Source: Paracoccaceae bacterium (GTDB lineage Bacteria > Pseudomonadota > Alphaproteobacteria > Rhodobacterales > Rhodobacteraceae). From it: a stretch of DNA of 46,250 nucleotides. The notes below the pieces were generated by a model. That model did not search any database. It had not been told where the DNA came from and saw only the letters and a program-made list of their open reading frames with translations. The position numbers were made by a program, and so were the translations under genes. Location of the stretch: NCBI GenBank assembly GCA_021648025.1, contig JAKITO010000027.1:1-46250 (forward strand). The letters are read 5' to 3'. This document shows, in pieces, positions 35,301 to 42,833 of the stretch. Every line of letters begins with the position of its first letter. Position 1 is the first letter of the stretch.

Positions 35301-36104
35301 CAGCATGCGCATCTGGCCGAAGGCGCGCATCACACCAAAATCCGCTTTCGCGATGTTGCAGCGCAGCCGCGCAAAATCATTTCCTCGCCCACATGGTCAG
35401 GGATTGAAAGCGAAGAAGTCTGCTATAACGCCGGGTACACCAACGTGCATGAATTGATCCCGTGGCGCACATTGACCGGGCGACAACAGCTCTATCAGGA
35501 TCACCTGTGGATGCGGGCGTTTGGCGAAGGCTTTGTCAGCTACCGGCCTCCGGTTGATCTTAAGACGATCACACAGGCGGTGAACAGCGATGAGGGTCAG
35601 CCGCATGTGGTGCTGAATTTCATCACGCCGCACCAGAAATGGGGCATTCACAGCACCTATTCCGATAACCTGATGATGTTGACGCTGAACCGGGGTGGCC
35701 CGGTGGTCTGGATGTCTGAGATTGATGCCAAAAAGGCCGGTCTGGTCGATAACGACTGGATCGAGGCCTATAACACCAACGGTGCTTTGACGGCGCGTGT
35801 GGTGGTCAGCCAGCGGATCAAAGAGGGCAGCCTGTTCATGTATCATGCGCAGGAAAAAATCGTGAATACGCCGGGCTCTGAAAAGACTGGCCATCGCGGT
35901 GGCATCCACAATTCGGTGACCCGCGCGATCCTGAAACCCACCCACATGATCGGGGGGTATGCGCAACTGAGTTACGGCTTCAACTACTACGGTACTGTTG
36001 GCAGTAACCGCGACGAGTTTGTCATCGTTCGCAAAATGAAAAACGTTGATTGGATGGACACACCCGTGTCCGAAGCCACGACCAAAGTGGAGGCTGGGAC
36101 ATGA
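32355..36104 (+). CDS. narG: Respiratory nitrate reductase alpha subunit
   Basis: NarG is the cytoplasmic, membrane-associated catalytic subunit that reduces nitrate to nitrite at a molybdenum bis-MGD centre. At 1249 residues it is full length. The FS0 [4Fe-4S] site is THGVNCTGSCSWKIY with His and Cys ligands (from about residue 50) plus the later Cys in EPRGCARGASYSW. SFYDWYCDLPPASPQTWG (about residues 215-232) holds the Asp that binds molybdenum. The C-terminal MGD-binding parts include HSTYSDNLMMLTLNRGGP and GYAQLSYGFNYYGTVGSNRDEFV. AGGAG precedes the ATG. Its stop overlaps the narH start (ATGA). Confidence 0.98.
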   Translation: MSHLLDRLNFFQSKELEQFSDGWGQVTRENRDWEDVYRNRWRHDKVVRSTHGVNCTGSCSWKIYVKSGIVTWETQQTDYPRTRAGIPNHEPRGCARGASYSWYLYSANRVKNPLIRGKMMRAWRSLRKTLTPIQAWTKLQNDPILRASYVESRGMGGFVRADWDEATEIIAAANAYTAKTYGPDRVFGFSPIPAMSMVSYAAGSRYLSLMGGTCMSFYDWYCDLPPASPQTWGEQTDVPESADWYNAGFLLLWGSNVPQTRTPDAHFYTEVRYRGTKSAVICPDYSEAAKFGDIWLAPQQGTDAALAMAMGHVILREYHLDRQAPYFEDYARKYTDMPMLVVLDEQDGKLVPGRMLRADDFKGDLGEKNNPDWKTVAFDEVTGNVVVPNGSIGFRWGEEGKWNLEERAKKKDVKLRLSHILEDDFDEIVGVDFPFFGGQATENFVKCDHPDVLTRNVTVKKVKLADGRDVLVATVFDLFCANYGLDRGLGGKWASKDFAEDLPYTPAWAEKITGVSADKIIAVAREFAGNAEKTEGKSMVILGAGLNHWYHMDMNYRGIINMLVMCGCVGKEGGGWAHYVGQEKLRPQTGWQPLAFALDWNRPPRHMNSTSAWYAHSDQWRYETLSAGEILSPTAPKGDWDISLIDYNIQAERMGWLPSAPQLKTNPLEVAKAAKESGKPIPEYVAEQLKSGDLEMSCEDPDAPENWPRNLFVWRSNLLGSSGKGHEYFLKHLLGTQHGVLGKDLGEEGRVKPTEAKWHDEAPKGKLDLLVTIDFRMSTTCVYSDIVLPTASWYEKDDLNTSDMHPFIHPLQAAVDPAYESKSDWEIFKAIAKKFSEVAPEILGVETDIVQLPLLHDTPGELAQPHVKDWKKDECDLIPGKTAPNYVAVERDYPNLYKKFTSIGPLLEKLGNGGKGINWNTEVEVQHLRDLNGVVTDEGISKGQPKLNTAIEAAEMILMLAPETNGEVAVKAWHELEKPTGRQHAHLAEGAHHTKIRFRDVAAQPRKIISSPTWSGIESEEVCYNAGYTNVHELIPWRTLTGRQQLYQDHLWMRAFGEGFVSYRPPVDLKTITQAVNSDEGQPHVVLNFITPHQKWGIHSTYSDNLMMLTLNRGGPVVWMSEIDAKKAGLVDNDWIEAYNTNGALTARVVVSQRIKEGSLFMYHAQEKIVNTPGSEKTGHRGGIHNSVTRAILKPTHMIGGYAQLSYGFNYYGTVGSNRDEFVIVRKMKNVDWMDTPVSEATTKVEAGT

Positions 36105-37630
36105 AAATTCGTGCACAAATCGGTATGGTGCTGAACCTTGATAAATGTATCGGTTGCCACACCTGTTCAGTCACCTGCAAAAACGTCTGGACCAGCCGTG
36201 AAGGTGTTGAATATGCCTGGTTCAACAACGTCGAAACCAAACCCGGTCTGGGCTATCCCACCGACTGGGAAAACCAGAAACGCTGGAATGGCGGCTGGGC
36301 GCGTTCAAAGAACGGCAAACTGCACCCCAAACAAGGTAGCAAATGGCGTATTCTGGCGAACATCTTTGCCAACCCGGATCTGCCCGAAATCGACGATTAT
36401 TACGAACCGTTTGATTTTGACTATGACCATCTGAAATCTGCCCCCGAGATGTCGACCTTCCCCACTGCGCGCCCCCGGTCCAAGATCACCGGCAAGCGGA
36501 TGGAAAAGATCACCAAAGGCCCGAACTGGGAGGAAATTCTGGGCGGAGAGTTCGAGAAACGCAAAAACGACTATAACTTTGAGAACGTCCAAAAGGACAT
36601 TTACGGGCAGTACGAAAACACCTTTATGATGTACCTGCCGCGCCTGTGCGAACATTGTCTTAACCCTACCTGCGTGGCATCCTGCCCCTCTGGCGCGATC
36701 TATAAACGCGAAGAAGACGGCATTGTCCTGATTGACCAGGAAAAATGCCGCGGCTGGCGCATGTGCGTGTCGGGCTGCCCCTATAAAAAGGTCTATTACA
36801 ACTGGGAAAGCGGCAAATCCGAGAAATGCACCTTTTGCTATCCGCGCATTGAGAGCGGCAATCCGACGGTTTGCTCGGAAACCTGCGTCGGTCGCATCCG
36901 CTATCTGGGGGTGATGCTGTACGACGCGGACAAGATCGCCGAGGCGGCCAATACCCACGCCGAAACCGATCTGTATGATGCCCAGCTTGATGTGTTCCTT
37001 GATCCGAACGACCCCAAGGTGATTGCCCAGGCAAAAGCTGACGGCATTCCTGCCGACTGGATCAAAGGCGCGCAGGAAAGCCCGATCTGGAAGATGGCGA
37101 TGGAATGGAAAGTGGCGTTTCCGCTGCACCCTGAATATCGTACGCTGCCGATGGTCTGGTATATTCCCCCGCTTTCGCCAATTCAGAACGCGGTCGAAGC
37201 CGGCCAGTTGAACAGCAACGGCGGCATGCCGGACGTCCGCAGCCTGCGCATACCGGTGCAATATCTTGCCAACATGCTGACCGCAGGGGACGAGGCCCCG
37301 GTGGTTACGGCACTTGAACGGATGATGGCAATGCGCAGCTACATGCGGGCCTTGACCGTCGATGGTGTGCAGGACGAAGGGCTGGCCGAAAAGGTGGGCC
37401 TGACCGGGCTTCAGATCGAAGAAATGTATAAAATCATGGCTTTGGCTGATTACGAAGACCGATTCGTCATTCCGACCACCCACCGCGAACAGGTCGAATC
37501 TGCCTATGATATTCGCGGCGGCTGCGGGTTCACCGATGGCAATGGCTGCTCGACCGGGTCGATGAACAAAGGCACCATGTTTGGCGGTAAAAAGGTACGA
37601 ACCTTCACTCTTCCAGAGGAGACATTTTAA
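36101..37630 (+). CDS. narH: Respiratory nitrate reductase beta subunit
   Basis: NarH carries electrons from NarI to NarG through three [4Fe-4S] clusters and one [3Fe-4S] cluster. The 509-residue product has CIGCHTCSVTCKNVW near residue 16, CEHCLNPTCVASCPSG, then CRGWRMCVSGCPY, where Trp replaces the third Cys and gives the [3Fe-4S] cluster as in E. coli. The last motif is CTFCYPRIESGNPTVCSETC. ATG 36101 overlaps the narG TGA (ATGA); an upstream in-frame ATG at 36050 lies inside narG and does not fit the family. The narJ start overlaps its stop (TAATG). Confidence 0.98.
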   Translation: MKIRAQIGMVLNLDKCIGCHTCSVTCKNVWTSREGVEYAWFNNVETKPGLGYPTDWENQKRWNGGWARSKNGKLHPKQGSKWRILANIFANPDLPEIDDYYEPFDFDYDHLKSAPEMSTFPTARPRSKITGKRMEKITKGPNWEEILGGEFEKRKNDYNFENVQKDIYGQYENTFMMYLPRLCEHCLNPTCVASCPSGAIYKREEDGIVLIDQEKCRGWRMCVSGCPYKKVYYNWESGKSEKCTFCYPRIESGNPTVCSETCVGRIRYLGVMLYDADKIAEAANTHAETDLYDAQLDVFLDPNDPKVIAQAKADGIPADWIKGAQESPIWKMAMEWKVAFPLHPEYRTLPMVWYIPPLSPIQNAVEAGQLNSNGGMPDVRSLRIPVQYLANMLTAGDEAPVVTALERMMAMRSYMRALTVDGVQDEGLAEKVGLTGLQIEEMYKIMALADYEDRFVIPTTHREQVESAYDIRGGCGFTDGNGCSTGSMNKGTMFGGKKVRTFTLPEETF

Positions 37631-38331
37631 TGGACCGGACGTTAAAATCACTCTCGCTGCTGCTCAGCTATCCTACGGTTGAGCTGCAACAGGCGATGCC
37701 GGAAATCGGTGGCATTCTCGCTGCCGACAATCGGCTGAGCGGCCCTATGCAGTCGGCATTGCGACCCATCGTCAAGGCGCTGGAAGCCCGCGACATCTAT
37801 GATCTGCAAGAAGAATACGTGATGCTGTTTGACCGCTCTCGTACCCTGTCGCTCAATCTGTTTGAGCATATTCATGGCGAAAGCCGGGATCGCGGCGGGG
37901 CGATGGTGTCGCTGGTTGAAACCTACCGCGAGGCCGGGATTGATCCGATCAGCAGTGAGTTGCCGGATCACCTGCCGGTGCTGTTGGAATATCTGTCGCT
38001 CCAGTCGGCCTCTGAGATGCGCGAAGTGCTTGCGGATGCTGCACATATTCTTGAAACGCTCAACGTGCGGCTGACGCGACGGGAAAGCAACTATAACGCA
38101 GTGTTTGCGGCGTTGCTGCAATTGTCCGGCGCGACAGCGGATCAGGGTGCAGTCAGCGAAATGCTTGCGGCACCTGACGACGATCCAACCGATCTTGAGG
38201 CACTGGATGAGATTTGGCAGGAAAGCGAAGTCACCTTTGGCCCTGATCCAAATGCCGGTTGCCCTCAGGTGCGCGACATGCTCACAAAAATGGATGTTCC
38301 GATCAACCCCGCGCCCGCAGCGGCTGAATAA
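37630..38331 (+). CDS. narJ: Nitrate reductase molybdenum cofactor assembly chaperone
   Basis: NarJ is a dedicated chaperone of the TorD-like all-helical family that holds NarG until cofactor insertion and membrane docking; it is not part of the final enzyme. The 233-residue product has the family core: LSLLLSYPTVELQQAMPEI, LQEEYVMLFDRSRTLSLNLFEHIHGESRDRGGAMV, and DHLPVLLEYLSLQ. The C-terminal acidic tail with PDPNAGCPQ is also usual. It is translationally coupled to narH (TAATG) and followed by narI after 11 bp. Confidence 0.96.
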   Translation: MDRTLKSLSLLLSYPTVELQQAMPEIGGILAADNRLSGPMQSALRPIVKALEARDIYDLQEEYVMLFDRSRTLSLNLFEHIHGESRDRGGAMVSLVETYREAGIDPISSELPDHLPVLLEYLSLQSASEMREVLADAAHILETLNVRLTRRESNYNAVFAALLQLSGATADQGAVSEMLAAPDDDPTDLEALDEIWQESEVTFGPDPNAGCPQVRDMLTKMDVPINPAPAAAE

Positions 38332-38342
38332 AGGAGGCTCAC

Positions 38343-39059
38343 ATGCATAATTTTATCTTTGGCATCTACCCCTACATCGCCATCACGGTGATGATTTTCG
38401 GATCAATTGCACGATATGAAACCGCCCCGTTCACTTGGAAAACCTCCTCTTCGCAACTATTGCGGCGCAAGCAGCTTGTTGTCGGGTCGGTCCTGTTTCA
38501 TATCGGGGTTCTGACCATCTTCGTCGGACATTTCGTTGGCCTGCTGACGCCAATCCAGGTCTTTGATGCGCTGGGCATCAGCCACGGTGCAAAACAGATG
38601 ATGGCGATTGTGGCTGGCGGTATTGCCGGGGTTATGGCGCTGATTGGTGGCGGCATGCTGTTGCAACGCCGCATGAGTGACCCGCGCATCCGGGCAACAT
38701 CATCGTTTGCGGATATTGCCATCCTGATGCTGCTGTTGGCGCAACTGGTTGTGGGGATGGGCACCATTCTTGTATCGCTTCAGCACCTTGACGGGTATGA
38801 AATGACCAAATTCATGTCCTGGGCGCAGATGATCCTGACCTTCCGTTCGGGTGCGGCCGGCCAGATTGCTGACGTGGCTATAGTGTTCAAGTTACACATT
38901 TTCCTTGGGTTGACGATCTTTCTGGTGTTTCCGTTCACCCGGTTGGTTCACATGCTGTCTGCCCCGGTGCGTTATGTTACATCGCGCCCCGGTTATCAGA
39001 TCATGCGCTCGCGCCGTGATAAAAGCCGTGGCAAGTCACCCCACACACCTGCGGAGTAA
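38343..39059 (+). CDS. narI: Respiratory nitrate reductase gamma subunit
   Basis: NarI is the membrane cytochrome b that oxidises quinol on the periplasmic side and passes electrons to NarH. The 238-residue product has five membrane helices. The haem b ligands can be placed as the His pair in FHIGVLTIFVGHFVG and the His in FKLHIFLGLTIF and RLVHMLSAPV, matching the four His of the family. GGAGG precedes the ATG. It is followed by a parvulin gene after 5 bp. Confidence 0.97.
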   Translation: MHNFIFGIYPYIAITVMIFGSIARYETAPFTWKTSSSQLLRRKQLVVGSVLFHIGVLTIFVGHFVGLLTPIQVFDALGISHGAKQMMAIVAGGIAGVMALIGGGMLLQRRMSDPRIRATSSFADIAILMLLLAQLVVGMGTILVSLQHLDGYEMTKFMSWAQMILTFRSGAAGQIADVAIVFKLHIFLGLTIFLVFPFTRLVHMLSAPVRYVTSRPGYQIMRSRRDKSRGKSPHTPAE

Positions 39060-39064
39060 CCCCG

Positions 39065-39862
39065 ATGAGCATCGCACTATTCCCTGAAATTGTGGTCAAT
39101 GGCCAGGTTATCTCGTCAACGGCCATTGCAGCCGAAGCACAAAATCACCACGTGCCAAAAGGCAAACCCGGGCTGGCGTGGCGTCTGGCGGCGCAGGCAT
39201 TGGCCCTTCGAAGCCTGATGCTGCAAGAGGCGGCGCAGCGCGGTATTTCCTGCGACCCCCTAAGCCTTGGCAAAGGCCGGTATGAAACCAATGACGATGC
39301 CCTGATCCGGGGCCTGCTGGAGGATGAAATCGTCCCGCAGGCCCCGGAGGATGAAGCCATTCGCGCCCTTTGGGCAAAGGAACCTGACCGGTTTCGCGCG
39401 CCGCCCTTATGGGAGGTGTCTCACATTCTGATCGCCGCTGACCCGGGGGATTCGACCGCCACAGAAGCCGCCCATCGTAAGGCACTGGCGCTGACAAAAA
39501 CACTGCTGGACAGCCCTAAAGAGTTCAGCCGCCTTGCCGCCATTGAAAGCGATTGTGACTCCAAGTCCAATGGCGGCGCACTTGGCCAGTTGACGATCGG
39601 GGATACGGTTGCCGAATTTGAGACCGCTTTACGCGACCTGGCCGACGGAGAAATCACCGCGGGGCCGGTGCGGACCCAATTCGGCTGGCATGTGATCCGT
39701 ATGGATGCCAGCACTTATGGCGAGGTTCTGCCCTATGACGTGGTAAAGCCCCGGTTGCAAGAAGCGGCGGAAAAAGCAGCATGGGCGCATGCTGCGCGCG
39801 ATTTTGCCAAGCGGTTGTTTTCCGGCGCGAATATTACCGGCCTTACCCTGCAAGGGGTTTGA
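39065..39862 (+). CDS. Parvulin-type peptidyl-prolyl isomerase (NifM-like) in nar operon
   Basis: The 265-residue protein ends in a parvulin domain (about residues 115-225): WEVSHILIAAD, SDCDSKSNGGALGQLTIGDTVAEFETAL, and GPVRTQFGWHVIRM. The N-terminal helical part resembles the chaperone region of NifM/SurA-like proteins. No signal peptide is visible, so it should be cytoplasmic. It starts 5 bp after narI and is the last gene of the operon. Similar genes follow narGHJI in other denitrifiers, where a role in nitrate reductase maturation is suspected. Function in this pathway is inferred from position. Confidence 0.88.
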   Translation: MSIALFPEIVVNGQVISSTAIAAEAQNHHVPKGKPGLAWRLAAQALALRSLMLQEAAQRGISCDPLSLGKGRYETNDDALIRGLLEDEIVPQAPEDEAIRALWAKEPDRFRAPPLWEVSHILIAADPGDSTATEAAHRKALALTKTLLDSPKEFSRLAAIESDCDSKSNGGALGQLTIGDTVAEFETALRDLADGEITAGPVRTQFGWHVIRMDASTYGEVLPYDVVKPRLQEAAEKAAWAHAARDFAKRLFSGANITGLTLQGV

Positions 39863-39964
39863 AATTCCCGTTTTGGGCAAGTACCGTCAATTTCCCTTTT
39901 GCGATCATCTTTGATGAGTGTGGTTGTGAGGGTATAGGTTGTACCAGCGTTCCTGTTCGACACC

Positions 39965-42790
39965 CTACACAGGCTCTGGGTCGGGTTTAAGTTTCGAGGT
40001 CCACGGCGCATCTCTGATGATTTTGGCAATCTGCGCCGAACGCTGTTCGGACTTGGCCCGCAGGGCGTCGATGTATTTTGCCATCTCGGCGTGCTCGCTC
40101 TGGGTCTCTGTATCGATCGGCTTGTAATGGTCAAGTTGGTTGCGCGTCGTAATCAACGACAGTGAAAGAGAGTCTTTTGCCGTTCCAGACAGTGTCACCG
40201 GCGTCACCTTGTGCTCGGTCCTGGTGACGGTCGCGGCGCGCTCGACCACCTCTTTCAATGCGGCCTCAAAAGCGGTTTCGGCTGATTCAAGCTTGGCCAG
40301 CGCCCCGGCAATGCCCGAGACATCACCCGAGGAATCCACCGCGGCATCGGTCGTCGCCGCACAATAGAAGCGCATGAAGCTGGTCGAGGTCATTTCAATC
40401 GGGCCGGGATGCCATTTGTCCTTGCGCGGCACCGCCCTTAGCAAGGTAGGATCATCAGGATACTTTGCCTCAAGATAGGTCACGACCTTTGAGACGTTGG
40501 TATCAGGATTGGCCAGAGTCTGTTTGTTCAAACCACAGCGCCGCATGCCTTCGCGGGCGATTGGGTCGCCATTCAGAGCGCCATAAGCCATGGCGTATTT
40601 CGACAGGGTAGGGTTCTCGCGGGTGGCTTTGCGCGCCAGCCACCTGTCTTGTGGGTTCGCGCGCGCCTCTTCATATATCTTCCATGCTCTGGCCAGCTGG
40701 ACTTCGGTATAGATCAGGTCGGCCAGTTCGATTGCGGCTTCGGCAACGTCAACCGAGGCCGCGACGATCGGTGCGGCGCCGGCGGCGGGTGTCATCTTAA
40801 GGACCTCGGATACCACCTTGGCTGCGTCAAACGCGACTTGCACATTGGCCTGCATCGCCTGTTTGGTCTGAAGACCCGAGCGGTTCAGCATCGCGTCGGC
40901 CTGCGGTGAGACGGCGGTCATCGCATCTTCGACATTCTCGCGCCAGACCATCATTTCCTGCGTCTTCTCGATCGCGTCCTTGATCGTCAATATCAGCGTC
41001 ATGCAGGCCTCGGCCAGGCCGGCCGGCGGGAAAATCTTGGTAACCAGCGCGATCCCCTTTGCGGCGATCTGTTCGCACATCTTAAAGGTGGCTTCGTTCT
41101 TTTTCTGCATCGTGATCAGGTATTCAATTGACTGGACCCTTTCGAATTCGGCCATGTCGGCGGCTTCCTGATCATTTGTGGCCACAGGAAAGCCCATGGC
41201 CAGGTGTTTTTCAAACTCTTCGCGCTCGGCCTCGGCGGCCTGCTCGGCGGAACGGGCCAGCGTCTCGGCGGCGGCCTTGTCGGCCTCCATACGGCGGGCT
41301 TCTATGTCGGCGATGGTGATCTTGCCCTCTTTGGCCTTCTTGCCTTTGGTGATGTCGCTGGAAAGTTGATCCCCATCCCCATCTTCGTCTTCGTCCTCGT
41401 CCTCGTCCTCGTCGTCCTCGTCTTCAATGCCGACTGCCTTGTTGAATTTCTCCATCACCGGCTCAGAGGCCAACTCAAGACATTGACCGCCAACCGTGTC
41501 GGCTGCGTCCATGCAGGCCGACAGGATCGCCAGCGGCGAGGCGCCGTCTGCGATCATCTTGCCAATGTCCTTGCCTTGAATCGCGGCAGTGGCGTTCTGC
41601 AACAACGCATCGCCGATCAAGGTCATCAAGCCACCGTCCTCATCAGGGTCAAACCGCTTCAGCTCTTCCTGAATCCCTTTCACGATGCTTTGAAAGGCGG
41701 CCTCATAGTCAGGCGGACTCTCGGTCAGCGACTTACCGATATCTGCCAGCTTTGAGCCGTTGGCGACAACCGATGACACGATCTTGGCAGCCATCGGGTC
41801 AAGCCCCTTGACCACTTCCTTGGTCACCGCGTCGGCGATGGCCTGGCCAACGGCGGTGAAATCCTTGTCGGTCAGCATCGCCTTGGTGAAACCTTCGGAA
41901 ATTGCCAGTGCGGTGGTCAGATGTTCCAGCACCTCAGCCACGACTTCGGCATCTGCGACGGTTTGCGCATCGCCAGCGGCCTCGCCGATTGCGCCTGTCA
42001 AACCAGTGGCAGACCCGGCCAGCTTCAGCACACCCTGACCCAGCTTGAAACCCAGTTCGAACTTTTGCAACAGGATGTCATTATCGCTCAACTCAGCAGA
42101 ATATTCCTCCAGCCGCTCGTCATAGGCTGATGCGGCCTTGTCGAAAAGATCGGCCACGGCTGAGTGCTTTTGCGGCACCAGGTTTTCGGGGATAACCCCT
42201 TCGCGCACCAGCGGGTGATACAGATCTTCGGCGATCCGACGGTCGTATTCAGCCACCTTGGCGGCCCATTCGGCCTGTTCTTTTTCAAGCGTTGCCACAT
42301 CGGCGCGAAATTTTTCTTCGGCTTCCTCACGCTTTTCCAGTGTCATTCCTGATAGGTCGGCCAAGACAGGGTCGGTAAAATTAGGAGGATCGCCGGGGCT
42401 GTAATATGGGTTCTGCTTGAGCTGCTCTTCCAGCGCATAAACCTTCATCATCACCGCATTGACTTTGATTGACTGCTCATTGGTCATCGCATCTATCATT
42501 TGCGGCCCGTGATGCCAGGTGTCGACCTCCTGCATGTAATCGCCATCGCCTTCAAGCAGCTTCATTTTCTTGTCGCGCCCAAGGAACTTGCTTTCGACAG
42601 TCACTTCGATCGACATCAACGTGTCGCGAATGTCGTCCTTGTCGGCTGCCAACGACATAATCGTGGCCTGCCCGGCACGGCGGGCATCAAGCAGTTCCAT
42701 GTTCGCCTCCGAGGCCGCGACCTTGGCACCAATCTCGGTCAGCCAGGTTTTCTTCATCTCAAAGCGCGGGTCTGGTTTTTCGTCGGACAT
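39965..42790 (-). CDS. Large helical protein of unknown function with acidic tract (protein A)
   Basis: I do not recognise this 941-residue protein. It has no signal peptide and is rich in Ala, Glu, Asp and Lys. Long charged helices (for example about residues 120-190 and 495-560) alternate with three Gly/Ala-rich hydrophobic stretches near residues 245-275, 572-605 and 655-700. A run of nearly pure Asp/Glu lies at about 455-474, encoded by a TCCTCG-type hexamer repeat. The C-terminal ~100 residues are charged and helical. The ATG has a GAGGAA site. It is the last gene of an operon with two further large helical proteins and is convergent with the nar operon. Amphitropic pore-forming or scaffold roles are possible, not shown. 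Confidence 0.8.
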   Translation of the reverse strand: MSDEKPDPRFEMKKTWLTEIGAKVAASEANMELLDARRAGQATIMSLAADKDDIRDTLMSIEVTVESKFLGRDKKMKLLEGDGDYMQEVDTWHHGPQMIDAMTNEQSIKVNAVMMKVYALEEQLKQNPYYSPGDPPNFTDPVLADLSGMTLEKREEAEEKFRADVATLEKEQAEWAAKVAEYDRRIAEDLYHPLVREGVIPENLVPQKHSAVADLFDKAASAYDERLEEYSAELSDNDILLQKFELGFKLGQGVLKLAGSATGLTGAIGEAAGDAQTVADAEVVAEVLEHLTTALAISEGFTKAMLTDKDFTAVGQAIADAVTKEVVKGLDPMAAKIVSSVVANGSKLADIGKSLTESPPDYEAAFQSIVKGIQEELKRFDPDEDGGLMTLIGDALLQNATAAIQGKDIGKMIADGASPLAILSACMDAADTVGGQCLELASEPVMEKFNKAVGIEDEDDEDEDEDEDEDGDGDQLSSDITKGKKAKEGKITIADIEARRMEADKAAAETLARSAEQAAEAEREEFEKHLAMGFPVATNDQEAADMAEFERVQSIEYLITMQKKNEATFKMCEQIAAKGIALVTKIFPPAGLAEACMTLILTIKDAIEKTQEMMVWRENVEDAMTAVSPQADAMLNRSGLQTKQAMQANVQVAFDAAKVVSEVLKMTPAAGAAPIVAASVDVAEAAIELADLIYTEVQLARAWKIYEEARANPQDRWLARKATRENPTLSKYAMAYGALNGDPIAREGMRRCGLNKQTLANPDTNVSKVVTYLEAKYPDDPTLLRAVPRKDKWHPGPIEMTSTSFMRFYCAATTDAAVDSSGDVSGIAGALAKLESAETAFEAALKEVVERAATVTRTEHKVTPVTLSGTAKDSLSLSLITTRNQLDHYKPIDTETQSEHAEMAKYIDALRAKSEQRSAQIAKIIRDAPWTSKLKPDPEPV
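41371..41426 (-). repeat. Hexamer-type coding repeat giving an Asp/Glu tract
   Basis: Imperfect tandem copies of TCCTCG/TCTTCG, with CCCCAT variants at one end, encode an almost uninterrupted run of Asp and Glu at about residues 455-474 of protein A. The unit length keeps the reading frame if copies are gained or lost. Tract length may therefore vary between strains. Confidence 0.7.
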
Positions 42791-42833
42791 TGGAATTTCC
42801 TCAGTTAGTCAGGCAGGCAGTCAAACGGGCGGT

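Noticed and set aside
36305..37651. 448-residue minus-strand frame opposite narH
   Set aside because: Shadow of narH, whose iron-sulfur motifs are unmistakable.
39863..39964. Bidirectional terminator between the nar operon and protein A
   Set aside because: The 102-bp convergent gap should contain one, but I found no clear stem followed by a T-run on either strand.
41371..41426. Possible CRISPR or minisatellite array
   Set aside because: Units are about six bases, contiguous and in a coding frame with no spacers; it is a codon-level repeat for Asp/Glu.
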